A DNA stretch of 54,459 nucleotides from Cytophagia bacterium (GTDB taxonomy: Bacteria > Bacteroidota > Bacteroidia > Cytophagales > Microscillaceae): NCBI GenBank assembly GCA_004294005.1, contig RDZP01000006.1, positions 1-54,459 of the forward strand. The letters run 5' to 3'. The translations under genes and the position numbers were made by a program. The notes beneath the pieces were generated by a model. It was given only the letters and a program-made list of their open reading frames with translations. It was not told the DNA's origin and searched no databases. The first letter of the stretch is position 1, and each line of letters opens with the position of its first letter. Shown piece by piece: positions 30,706 to 41,308 of the stretch.

Positions 30706-32304
30706 TTAATCGTTTTTTCTTTCTTGTTTTCTTATTTTTTCTTTCAAATCTTTGATTCTATCTTTAAGCAAATCTTTTTCTTTTGATAATGAATCTAATG
30801 CTTCGTTTTTAGAAAATTCTACAGGAGTAGCTGAGCGTAGTTTGCACGAATATTTAGAGGCATTGATAGTCTCTTTTACTTTAAAAGTTATCTTTTGCCC
30901 TTCGTTGATTTCAGCAATTTCTTTTTCAACTTTTTTGAGTTCTTTTTTGCTTTTATCTAAAAAAACAATATCGATAATAATATCCTTGAACTTAGCATCT
31001 GTTTTTTTGTTTGTAACTTCAATATTGATGATGTATTCGCCCATTTCATCGCTTTCGAGTTGGTCTGCTACAATCAAACTTTTATTGAGTTCTGATTTTA
31101 ATATTTTTTGATATTCTTTTTCTTTTTCTTCTAATTTTGTTTGTTGTCTTTCTAATGAATCTAATTCGAGTTCATCTTCAGATTTTTTTTCTTTTTTCTC
31201 TTCTTTTTTCTCTTCCTTTTTGTTCTCTTTTTTATTTAAAGTATCCACATTTTCAGCCAATTCATTGTTGGTTTCTTTGGGTGTTTTATTGATTTCTAAG
31301 ACAATCAAATAACCAACAATAGCAATCAAAAAGAAAAATAAAACATATAAAAATGTGTAAGAACGCTTGCGTGAGGCTTGAATTTGGTCAATTCGAGAGC
31401 GTGCAGGAGTAGTATTTGCTGTATTTATATTATTATTAGTATAAGTAGAACTCCCTTGTGTTGTTTTTTGTGTAATAGGTGTTACTTTTTCCATCAATGC
31501 TCGTTTTAGTTCTTCACAACTTTGATAACGGTCATTTGGATTTTTGGAGGAGGCTACTTCTATTATTTTTTGCAAATAATCAGGTACAGAAGGATAAAAA
31601 TCTTTTGCTTTTGGTAAATTTTCGTTTAAAATTTTATTATAAATTGTAAATTCTGTTTCAATATTTTCGTTATAAGGTGATTTTCCTGTGAGCATTTCCC
31701 AAAGCGTAACACCAAGAGAATAAATATCACTTCTTGCATCTAAATTTTCACCTTTTACTTGTTCTGGACTCATATACAAAACAGTTCCGACTCTTGCACC
31801 TGCTTTTGTCATAGCAGGTTTATCATTTTTAAGGATTTTTGCGATACCAAAGTCCAAAATCTTTGCTTGTCCGTCTAATCCAATTAAAATATTAGAAGGT
31901 TTGATATCACGATGCACAATTCCTCTTGCGTGAGCATAAGCAAATCCATCTAAAATTTGATAAAAAATATCTAAAGCACGTTTTTCGTTAAGTGGACCGG
32001 AAACTTTTTGTAAATATTCGTCAAGCGGGTGTCCTTCTACATATTCCATTATCAAAAAAAGTCCTTTTTCATTTTCCAAATAATCATACAAAGTTACAAT
32101 ATTAAGATGCTGTAAGCTTGATAATGTGGTTGCTTCTTGTCTAAATCTATCTTTCACTTCTTGGTAATTGACCAATGCAGGATTTAAAACTTTGATAGCA
32201 ACTTTTCGTCCTAATTGAATATGAGTAGCCAAATAGACTTGCCCAACGCCTCCTTCACCCAATAATTTTTCGACTTGATAATTTAAAATACGTTCTCCAA
32301 TCAT
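30706..32304 (-). CDS. PknB-type Ser/Thr protein kinase with TM and coiled-coil C-terminal domain
   Basis: ERILNYQVEKLLGEGGVGQVYLATH, ARGIVHRDIKPSNILIG, ILDFGIAKI; TM FLYVLFFFLIAIVGYLIV. Confidence 0.92.
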   Translation of the reverse strand: MIGERILNYQVEKLLGEGGVGQVYLATHIQLGRKVAIKVLNPALVNYQEVKDRFRQEATTLSSLQHLNIVTLYDYLENEKGLFLIMEYVEGHPLDEYLQKVSGPLNEKRALDIFYQILDGFAYAHARGIVHRDIKPSNILIGLDGQAKILDFGIAKILKNDKPAMTKAGARVGTVLYMSPEQVKGENLDARSDIYSLGVTLWEMLTGKSPYNENIETEFTIYNKILNENLPKAKDFYPSVPDYLQKIIEVASSKNPNDRYQSCEELKRALMEKVTPITQKTTQGSSTYTNNNINTANTTPARSRIDQIQASRKRSYTFLYVLFFFLIAIVGYLIVLEINKTPKETNNELAENVDTLNKKENKKEEKKEEKKEKKSEDELELDSLERQQTKLEEKEKEYQKILKSELNKSLIVADQLESDEMGEYIINIEVTNKKTDAKFKDIIIDIVFLDKSKKELKKVEKEIAEINEGQKITFKVKETINASKYSCKLRSATPVEFSKNEALDSLSKEKDLLKDRIKDLKEKIRKQERKND

Positions 32305-32856
32305 TTTTTTGCAGTAATTTTAGTATGATATTTTTATTTTAAGGATATAAATGCTATTTTGTATTTTCGTTTTTTAACCTTTGTTGATAATAAGTAAAAT
32401 ACATTTTTCTACAAAATTAAATGTTTTTTGAATAATTACCAAACAAAAATTATAAAAAATGAATGAGAATGAATAAAAAAACAGTAGAGGTTTAAAAATA
32501 TAAATTATTTTCTTTGTTTTTTTATTAATTTAAAAAGAAAAATAGAATTATTTTTTGCCTTTACACCAATCTTTTGCTATTGATTACTTTTATTTCAAAC
32601 GAGTTACACTTTTTTCTGAAATCATTTAACTTTAACTAACTTCATAAAAAGTATAAATTTATGGTATTATTACAAGTTTTATTAGTATTTAAACATGAAA
32701 CAAGATAATTTTTACTTTATTATGTAAAAAATAAATTATTTTTTCATTTTTCAAAAAAAAAACCTGAATTCGAAAACAAAAAAATAACTCAAATAGTAAT
32801 AATGGTGCGGAACCCGAAAAGCGTAGAGTAGGGAAAACTGATAAAAAATAAAAAAG

Positions 32857-33582
32857 ATGGATCACGTTAAAATTGCAAGCGACAATTATGTTGCATTTAC
32901 GTTCTTTATTGGAACGATGGCTATGATGGCCGCATCAGTGTTTTTCTTTTTTGAAGTAAATAATACTTCAAAGAAGTGGAGAACATCTGTTTTGGTTTCT
33001 GGTATAATCACATTCATTGCAGCAGTTCACTACTACTACATGAGAGGTTATAATTTGGCAACGGGTGATTCACCTACCTTTTTTAGGTATGTGGATTGGA
33101 TTCTTACTGTTCCCTTGATGTGTGTAGAGTTCTATTTAATCACAAAAAAAGCAGGAGCGAAAATTGCACTCTTATGGCAACTTATATTCGCATCATTAGT
33201 AATGCTGATAACAGGTTATGTTGGTGAAGTTTTGGATAGTGGTAATAGTGTGTTATGGGGAGTTATCTCAGGCTTAGCTTACTTCTACATTGTGTATTTG
33301 ATTTGGTTTGGCGAGGTTGCTAAATTAGCCCAAAAAGCGGGTCCTCAAGTAGAGCAAGCAACAAGAATATTAGCTTGGTTTGTATTGGTTGGTTGGGCTA
33401 TTTATCCATTAGGTTACATCTTAGGAACGCCTGGTGGTTTATTTGGGGTAAAATTAGTTTCAGACCCTGCCGCTGCAATTCGTGCTATGGATATTGTTTA
33501 TAACATTGCAGATGCAATTAACAAAATTGGGTTTGGCTTGGTTATTTATGCATTGAGCAGAAGCGCGGAAGACGAATCATAA
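32857..33582 (+). CDS. Microbial rhodopsin, proteorhodopsin-like proton pump
   Basis: Seven TM; helix C RYVDWILTVPLMCVEFYLI (D-T-E motif), helix B HYYYMRGY, helix G Lys in NIADAINKIGFG. Confidence 0.95.
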   Translation: MDHVKIASDNYVAFTFFIGTMAMMAASVFFFFEVNNTSKKWRTSVLVSGIITFIAAVHYYYMRGYNLATGDSPTFFRYVDWILTVPLMCVEFYLITKKAGAKIALLWQLIFASLVMLITGYVGEVLDSGNSVLWGVISGLAYFYIVYLIWFGEVAKLAQKAGPQVEQATRILAWFVLVGWAIYPLGYILGTPGGLFGVKLVSDPAAAIRAMDIVYNIADAINKIGFGLVIYALSRSAEDES

Positions 33583-33602
33583 GTTATTTACTAATTATTG
33601 AT

Positions 33603-33648
33603 AGATGTTATATCGAATATAGAATATCGATATAACATCTTTTTTTTA
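33603..33648 (+). terminator. Rhodopsin gene terminator
   Basis: AGATGTTATATCGAtatagaataTCGATATAACATCTTTTTTTT. Confidence 0.85.
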
Positions 33649-33715
33649 TTAATAGTGGTTTTTAAAATGAGAGACGAAGTTTTATAAAAAAAGTAAAAAT
33701 TGCTATAATTCATGT

Positions 33716-33809
33716 TATACACATCGGAAATTGGTTTTGGGATAAACCTTGTCATTCCGACTGAAAGGAGGAATAACAAATCTCCCAAAACTACTTTCCG
33801 ATGTGTATA
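33716..33809. repeat. MITE/REP-like 94-bp imperfect palindrome
   Basis: TATACACATCGGAAA..GGTTTTGGGA..TTGTCATTCCG / AGGAATAACAA..TCCCAAAAC..TTTCCGATGTGTATA. Confidence 0.75.
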
Positions 33810-33880
33810 TATATCTGTAAAATCTTTGTTTGTTTGAAATTCTAATCAATTTAAAAATATAATATCTTACCACAAAATTT

Positions 33881-35089
33881 TTATTCCAATTCAAAAATTG
33901 TAATTTCAGGTAAAATACCCAGACGTACAGGAAATACATTTGAAAAACCGAAGCCACGATTGACGTAAATTTGTTGTGTATCTTTTTGGTATAAACCTGC
34001 CCATTGATTATAGATGTATTGTGCAGGACTCCATTTAAAATTTTGAAAGTCTATGCCCATTTGCATTCCGTGTGTGTGTCCCGAAAAACTTACTGCAATA
34101 TCTTGAAAACCAATTACTTGCGAATCAAAATGAGTGGGGTCGTGTGTCAATAATAATTTTACACAATCTTTGTCTGTGATTTCGTATGTTTCAGGCAACC
34201 GTCCATATTTAGGAAAATAACCTCTTGCCCCCCAATTCCCTACGCCCATTATTGCAATTTTTTCATTTTCAATGGTAATATATCTTGTATTATCAACCAA
34301 TAAATTCCAGCCTAAATTTTTATGAACTGTATATAAATCTAATAAGTTTTGTGATTTTTCTTGTTTAGAATTCCATCTTCTATAATCGCCATAATCGTGA
34401 TTACCTAAAATAGAAAAAACACCTAATTTTGCCTGTATTTTTCCTAACCATTCTAAATGTGGTTTTACTTCGTCAGTTTGGATATTGACCATATCCCCCG
34501 TAAAAAAAATAACATCAGGTTTTTCTGCTAAAAGTAACTCAATGCCTCTTTTTGGTGCAATATTATCCCAAAAACTACCCACGTGCAAATCAGAAATTTG
34601 ACCAATTTTCATACCTTTGAATTTTGAAGATAAATTGGGTATTTTTAATTTTTGATGAATAACTCTATAGTCATAAGCACCCATACTTGCACCATAAGTC
34701 ATTATTCCAAAAGGTAAAGTACTTGTTAAGATAGCAGTTTTAGCCAAAAATTCTCTACGAGATTTGGCTTGTTCAGGTGTTACTGTTGGTTTTTTGATGA
34801 TTTTTCTGCCTATTTTTTTGACTAACTCAACCATATTTCCTACAAAGAAAGAAAACAAAATAAATGGTTTACAAAAATACAAAATAATTCCAAATGTTGC
34901 AAAAATAGATTTCAAATTAGTAGGAATAATAAACCATTTTTCTCGTAAAATAACAAAAAAAGCAATAAAAAAAAATGTATGTAACCAAAATAAAAGTCGA
35001 ATATTTCTTTTTTTAGTAATAATATTTACAACATAAAAAACACTTGTATCTAAGAGTAGTATCAAAAAAATAAGAATGAAAGTAACCAT
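33881..35089 (-). CDS. Membrane-anchored metallophosphoesterase
   Basis: MKIGQISDLHVGSFWD, VIFFTGDMVNIQTDE, FSILGNHDYGDY, FSGHTHGMQMG. Confidence 0.92.
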   Translation of the reverse strand: MVTFILIFLILLLDTSVFYVVNIITKKRNIRLLFWLHTFFFIAFFVILREKWFIIPTNLKSIFATFGIILYFCKPFILFSFFVGNMVELVKKIGRKIIKKPTVTPEQAKSRREFLAKTAILTSTLPFGIMTYGASMGAYDYRVIHQKLKIPNLSSKFKGMKIGQISDLHVGSFWDNIAPKRGIELLLAEKPDVIFFTGDMVNIQTDEVKPHLEWLGKIQAKLGVFSILGNHDYGDYRRWNSKQEKSQNLLDLYTVHKNLGWNLLVDNTRYITIENEKIAIMGVGNWGARGYFPKYGRLPETYEITDKDCVKLLLTHDPTHFDSQVIGFQDIAVSFSGHTHGMQMGIDFQNFKWSPAQYIYNQWAGLYQKDTQQIYVNRGFGFSNVFPVRLGILPEITIFELE

Positions 35090-35111
35090 AATAATAAAAA
35101 TCGTTTTTTTT

Positions 35112-36962
35112 TTAAATTTTAAAATAATATTTTTTTTGATTTCCTGCTATATCACTTACAAACACTTCTAAATTCCCTTTCAAAACATGTGAAGGTGAGT
35201 CTTTTTCAGCAGACAATATATTTGTTTTGCTATCAAAATCTAAAGGCAAATAAACGCCATTCAAATAGGCTTTAAAGTCATCTAAGCCTGTTTCATTTTC
35301 TATTGCTTTTAGAAATATTGTTTTTCCATCGTTTTTTATAAATTGAACGAGGGGAGGGGTAATATCGGGGCGAAAAAAAAAACGACCTAATTGACGGGTA
35401 TTAAATTTAACGCCACCTATCAAAGCAATACTTTTTAGTAATTGATTACCTGCAAAAGCTTGAGCATTTTTAGGAACATTTTTTGAAAAATAAGTTACTT
35501 CAATAGGCAAAAATAGAGGTACAAAATTTGTGTGCAAATCTAAATAATGCGATTGTGGACGTGCTTCTAAATACAAAGTATCAAATAGACAATTTTTAGG
35601 AAATTTAATCATTAAATCCTTGCTTTTGTACCAAAATTCTTGTTGTGGTGGAATCATTTTTCTAAAAAATAAAGGCAATCTTACGCCTCCCGCCTCAACA
35701 GCGTCAGGCAAACCATCTCTTAAATCCCATAAATACACTATTTTTTTGCCAATTTGATAACTTAATTTAACAGGATAATTAACGCCGCTGAACGAAAAAA
35801 ATGCTTCTTTTCCTTTCATTTTAAGATAATTTGCCTCAATCATCAATGTGTTTTCTATTACTTTGTATTGTAATGTAGCACGTGTAAGGCTTTTATCAGG
35901 GATAAATTGATTTGAAAAAGAAGTATTATTATCTTGTATTTTTAGGGATAACTTGCTGCTATTTCCCCAATTATCTATCATTTTGATAGTAAGATTATGT
36001 ACTTTTTTATCTTTCAAATGAATAATTCCTTTGTCAATATGCGAGTAATTTTTGAGCTTATTACCATCTGCTACATAACATTTTTGAAATGCTTGATTAT
36101 TTTTTTTTTGTATTTCATAATTGATATGTACCAACATACAACGATTTTGAGCGTGTTCGATAGAGCGTAAATTAGCACTATAAATTGTTTTTTGGTCTAA
36201 TTTCATTTCTATATAACTAATACCAAAAGTATGAATTGAATTTTGTAAAACGTCCCAAGCGAGCATTTCCAAACCTATTGCACCTTTTACATTGATTATA
36301 TTTGGAACACTATAAACACCATTTTGTCCTATCACATTGTATTCTTTTCGTGCTAATTCGTTATTAATTCTGCTATTGATATGCAAAGGATAAAAAGCAA
36401 TTTTTTTGACAACTGGAGGGGCTTTATCCAAAGGTAGTTCTTTGAATTGATACATAAAAGGGTCAATAGCCACATCATCAAGTGTTCTGATTTCATAATG
36501 CAAATGCGCACCTGCTGATGCACCTGTATTGCCCGAAAGTGCAATAATTTCACCCATATTAACAGGAATTACGTTAGGAGAAATTTCCAAATCAATTTCA
36601 GTTTTTTTCTTTTCTTTTTGTTTTTGTTTTAAATAATTTCCAATTTTTCCTTCAAATTTATGTAAATGGGCATACAAGGTTTTTTGTTTGAGATGTGGGT
36701 GAGTGATTACAAGGCATTTTCCATAACCACTTGTAGAATTAGTGATTTTTGACACATATCCCTTTGCTGATGCTTTTACTTTTGTGCCTGTCATTATTCC
36801 TACATCTATTCCTGCATGGAAATGGTTTTGTCTGATTTCACCTACGTTGCCTGCTAAGTAAGCTTTTCCTGCTGGAAAATCAACAGGAAAAATATATTGT
36901 CCAAAAATTTTAAAAGAAAATAAACAATATAAGATAGAAAATACAAATAAAAACTTTTTCAT
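35112..36962 (-). CDS. M23 family peptidase (LytM-like)
   Basis: ORF extends to 37010 but signal peptide MKKFLFVFSILYCLFSFKIFGQ starts at 36962; NHFHAGIDVG and GAHLHYEIR zinc motifs. Confidence 0.9.
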   Translation of the reverse strand: MKKFLFVFSILYCLFSFKIFGQYIFPVDFPAGKAYLAGNVGEIRQNHFHAGIDVGIMTGTKVKASAKGYVSKITNSTSGYGKCLVITHPHLKQKTLYAHLHKFEGKIGNYLKQKQKEKKKTEIDLEISPNVIPVNMGEIIALSGNTGASAGAHLHYEIRTLDDVAIDPFMYQFKELPLDKAPPVVKKIAFYPLHINSRINNELARKEYNVIGQNGVYSVPNIINVKGAIGLEMLAWDVLQNSIHTFGISYIEMKLDQKTIYSANLRSIEHAQNRCMLVHINYEIQKKNNQAFQKCYVADGNKLKNYSHIDKGIIHLKDKKVHNLTIKMIDNWGNSSKLSLKIQDNNTSFSNQFIPDKSLTRATLQYKVIENTLMIEANYLKMKGKEAFFSFSGVNYPVKLSYQIGKKIVYLWDLRDGLPDAVEAGGVRLPLFFRKMIPPQQEFWYKSKDLMIKFPKNCLFDTLYLEARPQSHYLDLHTNFVPLFLPIEVTYFSKNVPKNAQAFAGNQLLKSIALIGGVKFNTRQLGRFFFRPDITPPLVQFIKNDGKTIFLKAIENETGLDDFKAYLNGVYLPLDFDSKTNILSAEKDSPSHVLKGNLEVFVSDIAGNQKKYYFKI

Positions 36963-37060
36963 AGTGCAAAAGTACATAAATTTTAATATAAAATAAAAAA
37001 AAACGTTCATTCATTTTCATTTTTTAATTTTCTGCTTTAACTTGCAAAAAAATTAGAGCA

Positions 37061-40000
37061 ATGAGTGAACCTGTATTAAAATCTATTATTCAATTATTAG
37101 CAATTTCTGCTATTACAGACGGTAATTTAAGCATTTCAGAAGTGAGTCTGATAGATGATTTTATTGCCGACCAAGTAAGCGAGGAATCTACTCCTAAATA
37201 TTTATCTTTATTCCAAGAATATGCTGAAATTGCTTTGACAACCAAAATAGAGCCTAAAAATATTTTTAAACGTATCAATGGTGAATTAAATCAAAAACAA
37301 AAAGTAATTGTTTTATCACATCTTTTAGAAGTTGCTGCTGTTGAGTGTGATGATAAATCTTTGGTTTTTGTTGATAATGCTGCTGCCTCTTTTAATGTTG
37401 ATGAATTGGAATATGGATTATTAAAAAAGTTTATATTGCCTTCTGCTCATTTTTCGGGTGATTCTCAATACATCTTAATTATGAGTTCGAGAAGATATAC
37501 ACCACCTGTCAAATACATTCATAGAGAAGGTTTAGAAAGTATGATTAGTGTTTTGCGATTGCCCAATACTGAATTATATTTCGCAAGATTATTACAACAA
37601 GGAAATACCAATGTTTTTTTGAATAATGTAGTTTTAAGACCAAGACATTTGTATGCTGTGCCAACAGGTGCAGTTTTTAGATGTGAAACTTCTAATCCTA
37701 TTTATTTCAGTGATATTGTAGGTAGATTTAGACGTGAATATGTCGAAACGCCTATTTTATTAGAAGCAAAACATGTTTATTATACTTTTCAAAGTGGAAA
37801 ATTAGGTTTAAGAGATTTGAATATTAGCGAAGAAGGTGGAAGATTGGTTGGGATAATGGGTGGAAGTGGCTCAGGAAAATCTACTACTATCAATGTTTTG
37901 AATGGACAAGCAATTCCTATTGGTGGACAAGTTATTTTGAATGGTATTGATATTTATAATGAAGCAGAAAATCATAAAATAAAAGGTTTGATTGGTTATG
38001 TACCTCAAGACGACTTATTGATAGAAGAACTCACTGTTTTTCAAAATTTATATTATGCTTCCAAACTTTGTTATGGACATTTTTCAGAACACGCTATCAA
38101 ACATCTGGTTGAAAAAACTTTAATCAATTTAGGACTTTTTGAAATTGCTCATCTTAAAGTTGGAAATCCTTTACAGAAAACGATTAGTGGGGGACAAAGA
38201 AAAAGATTAAATATTGCCTTAGAGTTAATAAGAGAACCTGCAGTAATGTTTTTAGATGAACCTACTTCGGGGCTTTCCTCACGTGATTCTGAAAATATTA
38301 TGGATTTGTTAAAAGAATTGACTTCAAAAGGTAAATTGATTTTTGTGGTTATTCATCAACCATCTTCAGATATTTTTAAAATGTTTGATAGATTATTGAT
38401 TTTAGATGTCGGTGGATATCCAATTTATTATGGAAATCCATTGGCTTGTGTCAATTATTTTAGAAAACAAGCTGATTTATTGTATAGAAGTGGAAGTGTT
38501 TGTGGTAATTGTGGACACATAGAAGTAGAACAAATTTTTGAAATTATCGAAACAAAAATTGTTGATGAATATGGACATTATACGCCTGCACGCAAAGTTT
38601 CACCTGCACAATGGCACAAGAATTTTTTAGACTATAAAGAAAATCAGAAGAAAAATTCGGCTGCACCTACACAAATTCCTGCTGTGCCGCCACTTTCATT
38701 ACATATCCCTAACAAACTAAAACAGTTGCTTATTTTTATCAAAAGAGATGTTTTAGCAAAATTGAGCAATACACAATATATGTTTATTGCCTTGTTAGAA
38801 GCACCTTTTTTGGCTTTTGTGTTGGCAAGTATTGTCAAATTTAGCACTTCACAATCGAACAAAACTTATTTTTTTAGTGAAAACGTTAATTTGCCTGCTT
38901 ATATTTTTATGAGCATTATTGTTTGCCTATTTATTGGATTGACTGTGAGTGCAGAGGAGATTATCAAAGATGCAAAAATTCGAAAACGGGAAACTTTTTT
39001 GCACTTGAGTAGAGGGAGTTATTTGATGTCAAAAGTAATTATTTTATTTTCATTCTCATTTGTTCAAACTTTGAGTTTTGTTTTGATTGGGAATTGGATA
39101 TTAGAAATTGATGGTAAATTATGGAATTATTGGTTTGTATTGTTTACTGTTTCTTGTACGGCGAATATTTTAGGTTTGAATATTTCTTCTGCTTTTAGTT
39201 CAGTAGTAGCAGTTTATATTTTAATTCCAATATTGATTATTCCACAACTTATTTTGGGTGGAATTGTCATCAAATTTGATGAAATGAATCCACATATTGC
39301 AGGTAATAATCGCGTGCCTTGGGTGAGTGAATTTATGTTTTCTCGTTGGGCTTTTGAGGCATTGATTGTGAGTGAATTTAAAGACAATGCTTTTGAGAAA
39401 AATTTTTATCAATATGACAAAGAAATGGCAAAAGCAGAATATAAATCTATTTATTATATTCCAAAATTAGAAAGTATGTTGGAAGATGCTATTATTTTAC
39501 AAAAAGATTCAATACCTGAAAATCGAAATAATAATACAATTAAAATAGATGAAATTTGTAAAACATTACGATTGGAGATTTGGAGAGAAAGTAAATTACA
39601 TGCAAAGGCTAATTTTCCAACACTCAAAATTATTTATCCTGCTGTATTGAACGAAAAAAACATCAAAAAAATAAGAACCTATCTTACGCTGTGGAAAGAA
39701 GCTTATATCAAAATTTATAATGCTAATAATAAAATAAAGGATAAGATAATTGGTAATATTACAAAAACAAGAGAAGGAAGAGGTAAATTTATTGATGCAA
39801 AACATATACATCACAACGAAACAATTGAAAATTTGGTCAAAAATACTGATGAAACGCACCGAGTTGTTCTCGAAAAAACAGGTGTTTTAAGACAAAAAAT
39901 ATATCCTATTTTCTTAGATGCACCACAAAATCCATTAAAAGGAAGACCTCATTTTTATGCACCTGTCAAATGGTGGGGGATTGATACTTATTGGTTTAAC

Positions 40001-40120
40001 GTAATGGTTCTCTGGTTTTTTACACTTATTTTGTACGTTTCTCTTTATTTTAATGTTATTCACGAATCATTAAAAGTAGTGATAACCGTCTTTGGACGAA
40101 AAAAGTCTTTTATACGATAA
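37061..40120 (+). CDS. ABCG-like ABC transporter (ATPase fused to ABC-2 permease) with N-terminal TerB-like helical domain
   Basis: GIMGGSGSGKSTTINVLNG, TISGGQRKRLNIALELIREPAVMFLDEPTSGLSS; permease TMs; 1019 aa. Confidence 0.85.
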   Translation: MSEPVLKSIIQLLAISAITDGNLSISEVSLIDDFIADQVSEESTPKYLSLFQEYAEIALTTKIEPKNIFKRINGELNQKQKVIVLSHLLEVAAVECDDKSLVFVDNAAASFNVDELEYGLLKKFILPSAHFSGDSQYILIMSSRRYTPPVKYIHREGLESMISVLRLPNTELYFARLLQQGNTNVFLNNVVLRPRHLYAVPTGAVFRCETSNPIYFSDIVGRFRREYVETPILLEAKHVYYTFQSGKLGLRDLNISEEGGRLVGIMGGSGSGKSTTINVLNGQAIPIGGQVILNGIDIYNEAENHKIKGLIGYVPQDDLLIEELTVFQNLYYASKLCYGHFSEHAIKHLVEKTLINLGLFEIAHLKVGNPLQKTISGGQRKRLNIALELIREPAVMFLDEPTSGLSSRDSENIMDLLKELTSKGKLIFVVIHQPSSDIFKMFDRLLILDVGGYPIYYGNPLACVNYFRKQADLLYRSGSVCGNCGHIEVEQIFEIIETKIVDEYGHYTPARKVSPAQWHKNFLDYKENQKKNSAAPTQIPAVPPLSLHIPNKLKQLLIFIKRDVLAKLSNTQYMFIALLEAPFLAFVLASIVKFSTSQSNKTYFFSENVNLPAYIFMSIIVCLFIGLTVSAEEIIKDAKIRKRETFLHLSRGSYLMSKVIILFSFSFVQTLSFVLIGNWILEIDGKLWNYWFVLFTVSCTANILGLNISSAFSSVVAVYILIPILIIPQLILGGIVIKFDEMNPHIAGNNRVPWVSEFMFSRWAFEALIVSEFKDNAFEKNFYQYDKEMAKAEYKSIYYIPKLESMLEDAIILQKDSIPENRNNNTIKIDEICKTLRLEIWRESKLHAKANFPTLKIIYPAVLNEKNIKKIRTYLTLWKEAYIKIYNANNKIKDKIIGNITKTREGRGKFIDAKHIHHNETIENLVKNTDETHRVVLEKTGVLRQKIYPIFLDAPQNPLKGRPHFYAPVKWWGIDTYWFNVMVLWFFTLILYVSLYFNVIHESLKVVITVFGRKKSFIR

Positions 40121-40162
40121 GGTTTTTTAGGTGCTATTAAGATTTATACAGAAAATAAAATA

Positions 40163-40220
40163 AAAATTGTAGTACACACTTTTAGTGTGTCAACAAACTA
40201 AAAGTGTGTACTACAATTTT
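40163..40220. repeat. Palindromic repeat, REP family B
   Basis: AAAATTGTAGTACACACTTTTAG tgtgtcaacaaa CTAAAAGTGTGTACTACAATTTT; related to the palindrome at 54320. Confidence 0.85.
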
Positions 40221-40269
40221 TTTTTGTATAATATTGAGTAGAATCATATATTTTTAAGAACTGAAATCA

Positions 40270-40308
40270 AAAAAACACACTATTATTTTAAAAAATAGTG
40301 TGTTTTTT
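40270..40308. terminator. Terminator hairpin
   Basis: AAAAAACACACTATTattttaaaaAATAGTGTGTTTTTT. Confidence 0.75.
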
Positions 40309-40432
40309 CGCTTTATTACCTATTTAACAAAATTTAACAAAAAATTACATCTATATTACAAAACAAAAATAAGATAGTGCGTGTTATGTTTATAGGTTTT
40401 CATAATTGTAAGTTTTTGATTAGTTAGGTTCC

Positions 40433-40470
40433 ACAGACTCCAAAAATAATGTTTTTGGAGTCTGTTTTTT
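40433..40470. terminator. Terminator hairpin (convergent genes)
   Basis: ACAGACTCCAAAAAtaatgTTTTTGGAGTCTGTTTTTT. Confidence 0.8.
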
Positions 40471-40479
40471 TATTTGTTT

Positions 40480-41184
40480 TTAAGGTTTCAAACTGCCCAT
40501 TCCACCATCAATTCCAATTACTTGTCCTGTTATCCAATCCGATTTTGCTGATAATAATAAAGATACCATTGGTACAATGTCATCAACATTGCCAACTCTT
40601 CCTAATGGATGTCTTTTGTTAGAGGCTTCTTTTTTTTCATCTGTATTTAATAATTTGGAAGCCAAAGGCGTATCTGTAAGCGAAGGAGCAATGACATTGA
40701 CTCTGATTTTATTGATTGCCCATTCTGCTGCTAACGATTTTGCCAAGCCTTCTACACCAGATTTTGCTAAGGCAACAGAGGCGTGAAATCCCATTCCTAA
40801 ATGAGATGCAACTGTACTAAACAATAACACACTTGCACTTTGTGCTTTCTTTAAGGCAGGAAAAACTGCCTGTAAAACACGGACTGCACCCATTACATTG
40901 ACTTGAAAATCATATAAAATTTCTTCCTCTGATAATCTGTGAAATGGTTTTAGGTTGATTGTGCCGGGACAATATACTATACCATCTATTATTTCAGGTA
41001 AATGTTCTGTAAGATTTTCGAGAGGTTTTGATGTGTCTGCTAAAATTTGTTGAATATCCAAAGAAGTGAGTGTTTCATTTGTTCTGCGTGCAACTGTAAT
41101 TACTTTGTTTCCTTCTTGGTGTAATGTTTGGGCTAATGCTAAGCCTATTCCTGAGCTTGCTCCGACGATTAAAAAAGTTTTCAT
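40480..41184 (-). CDS. SDR family oxidoreductase
   Basis: TFLIVGASSGIGLALAQTL; GQVIGIDGGMGSLKP. Confidence 0.93.
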   Translation of the reverse strand: MKTFLIVGASSGIGLALAQTLHQEGNKVITVARRTNETLTSLDIQQILADTSKPLENLTEHLPEIIDGIVYCPGTINLKPFHRLSEEEILYDFQVNVMGAVRVLQAVFPALKKAQSASVLLFSTVASHLGMGFHASVALAKSGVEGLAKSLAAEWAINKIRVNVIAPSLTDTPLASKLLNTDEKKEASNKRHPLGRVGNVDDIVPMVSLLLSAKSDWITGQVIGIDGGMGSLKP

Positions 41185-41308
41185 TGTATCTTTATTTTTT
41201 TAGGAATAACTTTTGATTAGTTAAAAATGTTTAAAAAATGTAATCTTTTTGTGTTTTTATCAACTTATTGTATATCACATAAATCAATAAAAAATACTTA
41301 CTTTAACT

